From positions 1 to 52,189 of IMG/VR virus record IMGVR_UViG_3300030943_000026: a stretch of DNA of 52,189 bases; one strand, given 5' to 3'. Origin of the DNA: a virus. Position numbers and translations under genes: made by a program. How positions within the stretch are numbered: the stretch's first letter is position 1; the number at the start of each line of letters is the position of its first letter. The notes beneath the pieces were generated by a model. It was not told the DNA's origin and did no database searches. It saw only the letters and a list, made by a program, of their open reading frames with translations. Below, piece after piece: positions 1 through 7,159 of the stretch.

Positions 1-20
1 CTCTCGGCCAGAAGGGCTGA
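1..20 (+). CDS. 3' tail of a small gene entering from the left edge, probably ubiquitin-like
   Basis: The frame beginning at base 3 reads Leu-Gly-Gln-Lys-Gly and then TGA at 18-20. An intrinsic terminator follows at once, so this is the natural end of a transcription unit. A C-terminal glycine suits a ubiquitin-like modifier that is activated by an E1 enzyme, and E2-like, JAB and E1-like genes come next. The frame is compatible with the gene that runs off the right edge (52078-52189): that gene ends with one unpaired base and this one starts with two. Joining the edges directly would give only 43 residues, so about 25-35 codons may be missing. Function is inferred from context and the glycine tail. 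Confidence 0.45.
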
Positions 21-27
21 CGCCTTA

Positions 28-68
28 CCCGCCTACCTTGAAACGCTCCAAGGTAGGCGGGTTTTTTT
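28..68 (+). terminator. strong intrinsic terminator between the modifier gene tail and the E2-like gene
   Basis: A perfect 13-bp stem (28-40 pairing with 49-61) has an 8-base loop and is followed by seven T residues at 62-68. It lies between the small gene ending at 20 and the GTG start at 93. If the upstream gene is the modifier, partial readthrough would give much more modifier than enzyme. Confidence 0.9.
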
Positions 69-92
69 ATCCTGAATCACCGAGGAATCCCA

Positions 93-980
93 GTGACCCA
101 ACGGATCGTAATCCAAGGCGATCTCGTCCAGTTGGTTGACGAGACAATCACCAAGTCCATCGCCCTCAGCGAATGGCTCCCCTCCATCGAGAGCCGCCCC
201 CCGATGCATCTGCCAGTCCTGCCGCGTGCAACTCGCGGGATCTGGTACGACCCGTCCGCCATGATCTCCCAGAAGCTGGTCATCCTCATGGAGATGGAAC
301 CCCAGACAATCACGATGGACATGGCCAGTCGGCAGTACCGTCTGGCCATCCCGTGGACGCGGTTCGTCTTCACCTGTAGCACGGTCGGGAACGTCCCCAA
401 CACCCTGAACTGGCGGATGGACGACTACAAGATCTTCTGGAGCAAACTGCGGTACACCGATGCTACCAAGGAGGACATGATCCCCGCCCTGCTCCCGAAC
501 GTCTACCGGGACGGCAGGATCTGCTTCGGATCGACCGGCGTCAACGGGAACATGACCCTCGCGGACCGCCTCGACGCCACGGTCAACCGGTTCTACTCCT
601 CCGTGTTCAACCGCGACCTCGACATCCGGTTCCCTTCGGGCACCTGCTCGACGTGGCGTCGCTGGGAGACGGCCTCCGCACGAGACCCGATGGTCTGGAT
701 GAACTGGCCCGAACTCGCAGACGGCGACACCATCTACGATCACTACTCGTGGCAGATGCTCACCGCCCACGAGGCCCTCACACCGAACACGCGGCTGGAG
801 ACGGTCGTCGCTCCTGACGGCATCCCGCCGCTCGCCATCGGTGCAACCTTCGGCCACGCCGCCGAGTGGTGGAACGCGCTGACCCCGGTGCAGCGCACCC
901 GCCTGTCAGCAGCCATCGCGAACAACCCGCAAACCCCCGTGACCGAACCTGAAACAGGCGAAGAGGAAGAGGAAGTCTAG
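93..980 (+). CDS. E2-like protein of PRTRC system protein B type
   Basis: The 295-residue product starts at GTG 93 behind a GAGGAA ribosome site. It resembles PRTRC-B, the E2-like partner in bacterial ubiquitin-like systems. Visible features are a central W-Y-D-P segment near residues 51-54, then L-P-N-V-Y and G-R-I-C-F-G-S with Cys144 as the candidate conjugating cysteine, followed by a segment ending F-Y-S-S-V-F. The C-terminus is a run of acidic residues after a Pro/Thr linker. The JAB gene begins 293 bases downstream of its end and the E1-like gene lies within 3 kb, which supports the assignment. An E2-like domain would carry the modifier from E1 to a target. Whether Cys144 is catalytic is inference. 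The tail is longer than in typical plasmid PRTRC-B proteins. Confidence 0.7.
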   Translation: MTQRIVIQGDLVQLVDETITKSIALSEWLPSIESRPPMHLPVLPRATRGIWYDPSAMISQKLVILMEMEPQTITMDMASRQYRLAIPWTRFVFTCSTVGNVPNTLNWRMDDYKIFWSKLRYTDATKEDMIPALLPNVYRDGRICFGSTGVNGNMTLADRLDATVNRFYSSVFNRDLDIRFPSGTCSTWRRWETASARDPMVWMNWPELADGDTIYDHYSWQMLTAHEALTPNTRLETVVAPDGIPPLAIGATFGHAAEWWNALTPVQRTRLSAAIANNPQTPVTEPETGEEEEEV

Positions 981-1276
981 TGGCACTCCCGCAGACCTTC
1001 GACCAACTCGTCAGAACCATCAGGAACACTTGCTACGGACGGGTCATCGTCACTCCCGTCTCCACGCCCGACGCCTACGAGAACTACTTCTCGTCACGGC
1101 AAAGGGGCACATGGGACACCATGATGTGGGGCCTCTACGCCGAGACAAACGGACTCACGCAGGGAGACCCGACTGAACCGGGGAGGCAGTTCGACAGGAC
1201 AGACTTCAACCTCATGCAACACCCCACCCACTACAACCGAGTCACACCAGCCTTCACGAACGGAACACGACGATGA
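980..1276 (+). CDS. small protein of the ubiquitin-like operon, unknown function
   Basis: The product has 98 residues. Its GTG start overlaps the stop codon of the E2-like gene (TAGTG) and its end overlaps the JAB start (ATGA), so the three are probably translationally coupled. The sequence is polar and aromatic, with no signal peptide, membrane segment or zinc motif. It has no di-glycine tail, so it does not look like the modifier itself. Position suggests an accessory or specificity subunit for the flanking E2-like and JAB proteins. I do not recognise the family. Confidence 0.75.
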   Translation: MALPQTFDQLVRTIRNTCYGRVIVTPVSTPDAYENYFSSRQRGTWDTMMWGLYAETNGLTQGDPTEPGRQFDRTDFNLMQHPTHYNRVTPAFTNGTRR

Positions 1277-2469
1277 ACATCTTCTCTGTCCTCGCCGTGA
1301 ACGAAGGCGACGAGGATAACGTCCCCGATCCCGTAGTCCCGTACTACGCGATCTACAAGGAGGGCGTCTTCCTGCACAGGAAGACGCAGATCGGGAACGT
1401 CCTCGTCCGCCAGACCTCCCTCCCGACCAACGCCACACTCGCCAAACTGGGCAACGCCAACGGCGTCTTCCAGTGGACCGGCGAGAAGATCCCCGGGAAG
1501 ATCATTGCGCAAGCAACGGACTTCTTCACCCGGATCTACGATGCCCACGGCACCGAGGCAGAGGTCATCATCACCATGCACAACGACACGGGCGAGTTCC
1601 GCCTGTTCGTTCCCTACCAGCGCGTCTCAGGAACGGGCGTCAAGTCGCTCTTCGATGCGGCGCACATCGACAAGAACTACACGGTCGTGGGGTCCATCCA
1701 CAGCCACTGCAACTTCGGCGCCTTCCACAGCGGCACCGACAGCGCAGACGCTGCGGACATGGACGGCATCCACTTCACCATCGGAATGCTGAAGAGCAAC
1801 CCCCCGCAGATCGTGGCCATGGCGGTCATGAACAAGAAGGAGTTCCACTACTCCGACCCGAACATGGTCGCAGACGTGGTCTTCACCGGAGAAACCGCCC
1901 CCGAGTGGTGGGATCGCTATGTCTTCCCGGGCACCACACCGGACACAAAGCCCAAGGGCATGAAGACCACAACCCAGCACCAGTGGGACGTGTTCAAGGG
2001 AACGATCCCGCAGCACGTCGCCAAAACGCCCACGCCCATCACCACTCCCAAGAACTACGGGCGCTACATGCCCATGGACACCGACTGGGAGAACCCGTGG
2101 GGCGACTACGTCACGCGAATGCTCAACCGCCAGCCGAACCGAGAGCAGCGGAAGCACCCTCACCCGCAGCAGCAAGTAATCCCGTTCCAGCCGACAACCG
2201 AGAGCCGCCTCTTCAACCAGAAGAAGAAGCGGAGCCGAGCAGTCGAGTTCAACCAGACTCCCGAACAACTCGCCATCGACTCCATGATCGATGAGGCCAT
2301 GAAGCAAGACGTGATCGTCGCTTCCGACTGGCTCCTCATCGACGCCGAGGAGATGGACAACATCACAACATGGAGGGAACTCCTCCTCAACAAACTCGAC
2401 ACCATCTGCGACATTCTGGAAATGGTCAACGTCGAGATCACCTACGTGGCCAAGGAGGCTACCGCATGA
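1273..2469 (+). CDS. JAB/MPN (JAMM) metalloprotease, PRTRC system protein A type
   Basis: The 398-residue product carries a complete JAMM zinc motif: His143-x-His145, seven residues, Ser153, two residues, Asp156. JAMM enzymes remove ubiquitin-like modifiers from targets or trim modifier precursors. The domain sits in the first half, after an N-terminal region like that of PRTRC-A, and includes a V-V-G-S-I strand just before the motif. The C-terminal 150 residues are charged and linker-like, ending in an acidic helix. ATGA overlaps at both ends show coupling to its neighbours. With the E2-like and E1-like genes it forms a conjugation and deconjugation set. Family call is firm; the substrate is unknown. 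Confidence 0.88.
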   Translation: MNIFSVLAVNEGDEDNVPDPVVPYYAIYKEGVFLHRKTQIGNVLVRQTSLPTNATLAKLGNANGVFQWTGEKIPGKIIAQATDFFTRIYDAHGTEAEVIITMHNDTGEFRLFVPYQRVSGTGVKSLFDAAHIDKNYTVVGSIHSHCNFGAFHSGTDSADAADMDGIHFTIGMLKSNPPQIVAMAVMNKKEFHYSDPNMVADVVFTGETAPEWWDRYVFPGTTPDTKPKGMKTTTQHQWDVFKGTIPQHVAKTPTPITTPKNYGRYMPMDTDWENPWGDYVTRMLNRQPNREQRKHPHPQQQVIPFQPTTESRLFNQKKKRSRAVEFNQTPEQLAIDSMIDEAMKQDVIVASDWLLIDAEEMDNITTWRELLLNKLDTICDILEMVNVEITYVAKEATA

Positions 2470-2921
2470 CCCGCGCAGCAACCCCCAACACCCCAGAGAC
2501 GATCAACGAGATGGTCAGGACACTGACCAACATCACGTCGTCCGAGGACAACGCACGAGGTCTTGTGGCCCCTGTCATCAGGGCCATGGGACACATCCTG
2601 TTCGCTCTGGCGGCTCTCAGCGAGACACCGGTCACGATGACAGAAGAAGAGATCCTCGATGAACTTCGCGCCGCGTCGGCTCATCTCACTGGCACCCTCA
2701 CACACAACCCCGAGTACCTCTCGGCCCCCACAGCGGGTGCAGTCACCAACTTCGCCGCCGCCGTCCGTCTCACATCTGAAGCCGCTGGCTCTTGGACCCC
2801 GGAACAGCGGATCTCAGCACTCGGCACCGTCGCAACCGCAGGAGCAGGACTCGCAACCCTCCTCGACCGTGATCTCGCCGGAATCTCCGTCCGCGACTCG
2901 TACCCCGGTAACTCGCTGTAA
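2466..2921 (+). CDS. helical protein of unknown function in the ubiquitin-like operon
   Basis: The product has 151 residues from ATG 2466, which overlaps the JAB stop. It is rich in Ala, Thr and Leu and appears mostly helical, with no cysteines and no clear membrane segment. One stretch, G-H-I-L-F-A-L-A-A-L, is amphipathic rather than transmembrane. I do not recognise it. Coupling to the JAB gene suggests a role with that protein. Confidence 0.75.
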   Translation: MTRAATPNTPETINEMVRTLTNITSSEDNARGLVAPVIRAMGHILFALAALSETPVTMTEEEILDELRAASAHLTGTLTHNPEYLSAPTAGAVTNFAAAVRLTSEAAGSWTPEQRISALGTVATAGAGLATLLDRDLAGISVRDSYPGNSL

Positions 2922-3027
2922 ACTCCGGTTCAAGGAACACGAGACCACCCACAACACTCTATGCCTTCAGTCCATCAAGGAGATTGAAAGCCTAGAGCAA
3001 GCAGGGTGGTCTCGTGAGGACTACGAG

Positions 3028-3279
3028 ATGCAGCGGCTGGTCTACGCCGACTGGAACGAAGGGGTCTGGACACACCGATGGACATTCAGCGACAACGCCA
3101 ATTGCGCCCACTGTCACTCGGACGCCCTGTGCATAACGGCAGGCAAGACGTCGTTCTGCAAAACATGCCTAACCCAGTTCCCGAACGTCCCGTGGCACCC
3201 GACAGGGGAGATCAGGGCGAAGTGGGCAGTCTTCCTGAACCACAGCCTAACGTGCCTGATCCACGGACAAGGCACATGA
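3028..3279 (+). CDS. small cysteine-rich zinc-binding protein
   Basis: The product has 83 residues from ATG 3028, chosen because GAGGA lies 7 bases upstream; the open frame extends further left without a good start. The middle holds C-A-H-C, a further Cys, then C-K-T-C, enough for a zinc ribbon or a small treble-clef fold. The last codons overlap the next ATG (3276). In a ubiquitin-like operon such a domain could be an adaptor or E3-like element, but nothing in the sequence proves that. Confidence 0.65.
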   Translation: MQRLVYADWNEGVWTHRWTFSDNANCAHCHSDALCITAGKTSFCKTCLTQFPNVPWHPTGEIRAKWAVFLNHSLTCLIHGQGT

Positions 3280-3446
3280 TTCGATCCTTGTTTCAAGGAC
3301 CAAAATCCATCAATGACCTCGTCCAGTCCGAGAAACTGAACCCGACAGCCGTCATCAACATCATCCAAGGAGCCCGTTCCATGGGGTACAAGATCGTTGC
3401 CCACCCGGGGCCTCCCACCACCTTCACCTTTGAGCCACCCACATGA
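3276..3446 (+). CDS. small winged-helix-like protein
   Basis: The product has 56 residues and starts by ATGA overlap with the preceding gene. The pattern S-I-N-D-L-V followed by a second helix, N-P-T-A-V-I-N-I-I, and a turn into a beta strand (G-Y-K-I-V-A) fits a minimal winged helix. A DNA-binding or regulatory role is plausible but inferred. The end overlaps the next ATG at 3443. Confidence 0.65.
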   Translation: MIRSLFQGPKSINDLVQSEKLNPTAVINIIQGARSMGYKIVAHPGPPTTFTFEPPT

Positions 3447-3679
3447 ACCTCCACTCCATCGAAACGACCCCCGTCCTGATCAAGAAGGTCCAGAACGAGT
3501 TCGACCGGCTCAGCGCAAACACCTACCAGATCTTCAGGAGTGAAGGCCGCTGGGTGTACACCAACAACAACTACCCGGACGACCCGCCTGTCTGGCTGTC
3601 CGACAGCGACGCTGCCTACTGGGGTCATGAATACGACACCCGAGCAGCAAGAGCAGAACGGTTGCTGGAAGCAGGATGA
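3443..3679 (+). CDS. hypothetical small protein
   Basis: The product has 78 residues and starts by ATGA overlap. It opens M-N-L-H-S-I, close to the opening of the next gene (M-N-L-H-Q-I) and of those at 4835 and 43726, so this short N-terminal motif recurs in the genome. It is aromatic and acidic, soluble, without recognisable motifs. Its end overlaps the next start by four bases. Confidence 0.7.
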   Translation: MNLHSIETTPVLIKKVQNEFDRLSANTYQIFRSEGRWVYTNNNYPDDPPVWLSDSDAAYWGHEYDTRAARAERLLEAG

Positions 3680-3900
3680 ACCTCCACCAGATCCAAGCCA
3701 ACAAACCACTCACAGATCTGGACAAGGCCATCAGAGCGATCCATCACGCTTTCCCCGGATCGTACACATTCGGTCAACCACTGGAAAACGGGGATGTCAT
3801 CTGGGCAACCGAGGAAAACTCAGGCCGTCTCGGTCTCAATTCCATCCACATGTGGGCACGGACCTACGACAACACTAATAGGGAACTCGACCATGAATAA
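3676..3900 (+). CDS. hypothetical small protein
   Basis: The product has 74 residues, starts by ATGA overlap and overlaps the E1-like gene by 8 bases. It begins M-N-L-H-Q-I, like its upstream neighbour. The rest alternates helix and short strands, with no cysteines or membrane segment. Function unknown; its tight coupling to the E1-like gene suggests a linked role. Confidence 0.7.
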   Translation: MNLHQIQANKPLTDLDKAIRAIHHAFPGSYTFGQPLENGDVIWATEENSGRLGLNSIHMWARTYDNTNRELDHE

Positions 3901-4621
3901 CTACATGATGATCGGCGCGGGCGGAACCGGGACTCACCTGCTCCACCCGCTGATCGCCTACCTCGCCTCACACCACACGGAAGGAGACTGGCTCCTCCAT
4001 GTCATGGACGGCGACACCGTCGAGACCAAAAACCTTGAACGCCAGTTGTTCACCGACCGTCAGGTTACGATGAATAAAGCGGAGGCAGCCGTCGAGCCCT
4101 TCGACAGCGGCCACGTCCGCGCCATCCCGAACTACCTGTCCGAGGAGAACATCGAGCGGATGATCATGGACGGCGATACCGTCCTGATCTGTGCCGACAA
4201 CTTCACGGTGCGCAAGCGGATCGAAGACCGCTGCAAGACTCTCGCCAACGTCACCGTCATCAACGGCGGCAACGAGAAGTTTTCAGGCTCCGTTCAGTTG
4301 TGGGTCCGAGCCATGGGCGAGGACGTGACACCCCGCATGTCCTACCTCCACCCCGAGATCACCGCCGAAGGCCCCGACCGCGCAGAGATGACATGCGCGC
4401 AGGCCGCAGCACTCCCCGGAGGCGAACAGACCATCGTCGCGAACCTCCAGAGCGCATCGTGGATGCTCACGGCTCTCTGGCGTGCCCACGCCCTCCTCTT
4501 CATCCACAGTGTCGGACAGGAACCGAGCCCCCACACGTGGACCGAACTCCAGTTCGACGCATTCACCGGGACCGTCGAACACATCGACCAGCGGATGTCC
4601 TCCCATTGGAGGGCTGCATGA
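3893..4621 (+). CDS. ThiF/E1-like adenylating enzyme, PRTRC ThiF type
   Basis: The 242-residue product starts at ATG 3893 and opens directly with the ATP-binding loop G8-A-G-G-T-G13. Further E1 hallmarks are Asp39 and Asp41 at the end of strand 2, then N47, R50 and Q51 (N-L-E-R-Q), and Lys62. A cysteine at 168 (E-M-T-C-A-Q) sits where PRTRC ThiF proteins carry one. The family adenylates the C-terminus of a ubiquitin-like protein and passes it on as a thioester. It is a compact single-domain E1, as in PRTRC loci. The next gene overlaps by ATGA. The call is firm; its modifier is most likely the gene split across the window edges. Confidence 0.88.
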   Translation: MNNYMMIGAGGTGTHLLHPLIAYLASHHTEGDWLLHVMDGDTVETKNLERQLFTDRQVTMNKAEAAVEPFDSGHVRAIPNYLSEENIERMIMDGDTVLICADNFTVRKRIEDRCKTLANVTVINGGNEKFSGSVQLWVRAMGEDVTPRMSYLHPEITAEGPDRAEMTCAQAAALPGGEQTIVANLQSASWMLTALWRAHALLFIHSVGQEPSPHTWTELQFDAFTGTVEHIDQRMSSHWRAA

Positions 4622-4848
4622 ACGTCCCCTTCTTCCTGCTGATCGTCCTCTTCATCCTCTCCCTGCTCTTCGCCTTCTCGTGGGGTGCCCGACACGAGAT
4701 GGAAAAGCACTCCGACCAATTCGGGAAGATCAGGCAGTATCTCGACTCGGAAATCCCCAACGAATGGAGCGCCTACAAGAAGGGAGTCCACGAGGGCTAC
4801 GAACAGGGCCTCCGCGACGGACAGGACGACACCGATGAACCTGCATAA
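4618..4848 (+). CDS. small membrane-anchored protein
   Basis: The product has 76 residues and starts by ATGA overlap with the E1-like gene. Residues 3-22 form one strongly hydrophobic segment (P-F-F-L-L-I-V-L-F-I), followed by a charged helical cytoplasmic-type tail rich in Glu, Lys and Asp. It may tether something to the membrane. No family recognised. Confidence 0.7.
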   Translation: MNVPFFLLIVLFILSLLFAFSWGARHEMEKHSDQFGKIRQYLDSEIPNEWSAYKKGVHEGYEQGLRDGQDDTDEPA

Positions 4849-5263
4849 CATCCGACGCCCCGGAGGCGGACTGGTCTACCTCTGGCTAGGAATGCAATCA
4901 CGAGCCACCGGGCGCAACGGGACCGCCCACGTCTGGGCCGTGACACCGAGTCAACCTCCCCCGAGAGAACCCGGTGACGACAGGCAGACCGCCCGCAACC
5001 GCTGGGAACCATTCAGCGAAACAATCAGGGACTTGGAAGACAGGACCACACGTCCGCCCGCCGCACTCTGCGGATACCGGCCCATCCGCAACTCCATGAC
5101 ATTCAGCGGGAACACATGGAACCACTGCTGGAGATGCCAAAACATGGCGACCACACATGGTATACTTGCAGAAAACAGATCAACCGCAATAAGAATGAAC
5201 ACTCAATGGATCAGGATCAGAAACGAGGACCAAGAATGGGTAACGAGGAACCGGGGCTACTAG
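4835..5263 (+). CDS. hypothetical protein with possible zinc knuckle
   Basis: The product has 142 residues from ATG 4835, overlapping the preceding stop by 14 bases. It begins M-N-L-H-N-I, the same opening as two genes at 3443 and 3676. A Cys near residue 90 and the pair in H-C-W-R-C could bind a metal. Its end overlaps the start of the nuclease gene. Function unknown. Confidence 0.6.
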   Translation: MNLHNIRRPGGGLVYLWLGMQSRATGRNGTAHVWAVTPSQPPPREPGDDRQTARNRWEPFSETIRDLEDRTTRPPAALCGYRPIRNSMTFSGNTWNHCWRCQNMATTHGILAENRSTAIRMNTQWIRIRNEDQEWVTRNRGY

Positions 5264-6111
5264 CACGCCCCCACATCAGTTACTCCCAGTTGGGGATGTA
5301 CCTCCGTTGCAGTATGCAATACTACTACGCGTACATCCTTGGCCTACGCCGCCGCCCGAGCCTGCCGATGTCGGTGGGTTCGGGAGGCCACAAGGCACTG
5401 GAGTACAACGGACGCTACAAGATCAGGACCGGCAAGGACACCCCGACCAGCGACCTCCTCGACGCAGCGTCCACCTTCATTGACGAGTTCACAGACGAAC
5501 TCACACCGGAAGACCTGAAGGGAGAGAACAAGGGAGAAGCCAAGGACAGGGCTATCGCAGCCATCGGCATCTACAGAACCCGGGATGCCATCCACGTCCA
5601 CCCGGTCGGCGTGGAGGTCGAGTTCAACCTTGACCTCAACGAACCAGACCAAGAACCGATCAGGATCATCAATGGAAAGATCGATCTGATCGCAGCCATC
5701 CCCCAGACACCAGACATCGAAGTCCTCGACTACAAGTTCGCAAGAGCCATGAAATCCCAAGCCGAGGCGGATCTTAGCCCACAACTCACACTTTACGGAA
5801 AGGTGGTCAAGAGTCTGACCGGACGGTACGCAGCCCGTACCGGACTTCAGGTCTTCACCCCCGGCGCCGCACGCAGCGCCCCCGACTCACGTCTGGTGTT
5901 GAGGGACGCCGAGTTGATGAAACCCAAGGCTCAGGAGCGGCGCTTTGCCCGCCTAGCCCACCAGTTTAGAATTGCGGAAAAGGGCATCCATACCGGGATG
6001 TTCATGCCCACGGACGACCCACGGGTCTGCTCGTGGTGCGGGTTCCGCGACCAATGCCAGTCAAGCCTCGTCACCGAGTACGAAGCAATCAAAATCAGAG
6101 GAGAAGCGTAA
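5236..6111 (+). CDS. Cas4/RecB-like PD-(D/E)XK exonuclease with iron-sulfur cluster
   Basis: The 291-residue product is taken from ATG 5236, which has GAGGA 7 bases upstream; ATG 5206 is the alternative. Nuclease motifs are present in order: His52 in G-G-H, Asp150 in G-K-I-D, and D165-Y-K167, with a Q-x-x-x-Y-like stretch after. One cysteine near the N-terminus (Cys25) and three near the C-terminus (Cys265, Cys268, Cys274) match the 4Fe-4S arrangement of Cas4 and AddB. There is no CRISPR array or cas1 here, so a role in phage DNA end processing or recombination is more likely. The two genes just downstream may be partners. Confidence 0.85.
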   Translation: MGNEEPGLLARPHISYSQLGMYLRCSMQYYYAYILGLRRRPSLPMSVGSGGHKALEYNGRYKIRTGKDTPTSDLLDAASTFIDEFTDELTPEDLKGENKGEAKDRAIAAIGIYRTRDAIHVHPVGVEVEFNLDLNEPDQEPIRIINGKIDLIAAIPQTPDIEVLDYKFARAMKSQAEADLSPQLTLYGKVVKSLTGRYAARTGLQVFTPGAARSAPDSRLVLRDAELMKPKAQERRFARLAHQFRIAEKGIHTGMFMPTDDPRVCSWCGFRDQCQSSLVTEYEAIKIRGEA

Positions 6112-6113
6112 CC

Positions 6114-6332
6114 ATGGCGACAATCGAAGAGAACATCGTCCAGATGGCCCAGATGGTGGCCAACGTCAAGAGGACGACCCACCTTCAGGAACAGACGATC
6201 ATGCGAATCGTTGACATGACCTTCGCGCTCGCGGAGCGGAACCAGCCCCCCATGCCAGAGGCTGACTTCGTCTTCCCCGAGGAACCCGAAGAGACCCCCA
6301 CCCCCGAAGAGACCGAGGAGTTCACCGTCTAA
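6114..6332 (+). CDS. small acidic-tailed protein
   Basis: The product has 72 residues: an N-terminal helix of about 45 residues that could form a coiled coil, then a Pro/Glu-rich acidic tail. It lies 2 bases after the nuclease gene and its stop overlaps the next start (TAATG). An acidic tail next to DNA-processing genes could contact ssDNA-binding proteins, but this is speculative. Confidence 0.7.
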   Translation: MATIEENIVQMAQMVANVKRTTHLQEQTIMRIVDMTFALAERNQPPMPEADFVFPEEPEETPTPEETEEFTV

Positions 6333-7159
6333 TGTCCACCCCCACCAAGGCAGTCGCGGTCGTCAACGAAGAGTTGACGCCTGCCGAACTCACCGCGTTC
6401 CTTCAGGCCAACGGATGGGCCGAGAAGTCTTCGGGCGAATCCGTCGCCCGGATGAAACTGGAAGGCTCCATGCTCACCACATCCGATGGTGGCATGTACA
6501 TCTACAACCCCAAGAACCCCAAGGTCCCGGCCATGACGGTCAGGATCGTCAAGCCGCTGGAGGAATACTGGGCGATCTACCTGAGCGAGGCCAACGCCGC
6601 GCTCATGGGCCGCTCTGACATCGGCAACACCTTCTCCAAGAAGTACCTCCAGCCCGACGCCGCCCGCAAAGTCTGGGACAGCGACGAGGCGTTCGACCAG
6701 ATCAAGGCATCCATCGGGACGCAAGGACTGGTTGACAACTACGGCAAGCCGCTGAAGCCCTCGTGGAAGGGCGACCTCCTCGTCCAGATCGTGCCCGATG
6801 ACGGGCAGATGAAGGGCGACGAGACACCCTACATCCTTTCGCTCTCGACCACCAGCGTGATCGAGTTCAAGGGTGCCTCCAAGTCCCCCGAGAAGGGCGT
6901 GGTCTCCGACTTCAACTTCATGCAGAAGTTGTGCCAGTACGCCATGGACTCCAGCGAGGACCGCTCCCGCGAGGCGCTCCAGAGGACGATCACGCAGGCG
7001 CTCACGTCCTACACGCTGGGCGGCGTGGTGGCCGAGGTCAGGATCATGAAGGCAGAGAACAAGGACATGGGGACCAACTGGTCCGTCATTGTCTTCGACC
7101 CGGTCCACGTCGAGCCGATGTTCGAAAACGATCTCCTTCCTGATGGGACCGAGAACTAA
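6332..7159 (+). CDS. replication or recombination-associated protein, possibly ssDNA-binding
   Basis: The product has 275 residues from an ATG overlapping the previous stop. It is a mixed alpha/beta protein with many aromatic strands and an acidic C-terminus (E-N-D-L-L-P-D-G-T-E-N). An acidic tail, and a place between a Cas4-like nuclease and the primase, would suit an ssDNA-binding or strand-annealing protein. I see no definite OB-fold or RecT signature, so the function is an inference from neighbours. The primase gene overlaps its end by 17 bases. Confidence 0.6.
   Translation: MSTPTKAVAVVNEELTPAELTAFLQANGWAEKSSGESVARMKLEGSMLTTSDGGMYIYNPKNPKVPAMTVRIVKPLEEYWAIYLSEANAALMGRSDIGNTFSKKYLQPDAARKVWDSDEAFDQIKASIGTQGLVDNYGKPLKPSWKGDLLVQIVPDDGQMKGDETPYILSLSTTSVIEFKGASKSPEKGVVSDFNFMQKLCQYAMDSSEDRSREALQRTITQALTSYTLGGVVAEVRIMKAENKDMGTNWSVIVFDPVHVEPMFENDLLPDGTEN

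Noticed and set aside
5150-5170. possible promoter (TATACT box) before the Cas4-like gene
   Set aside because: No -35 box at a suitable distance, and the gene is coupled to the upstream operon by overlap.
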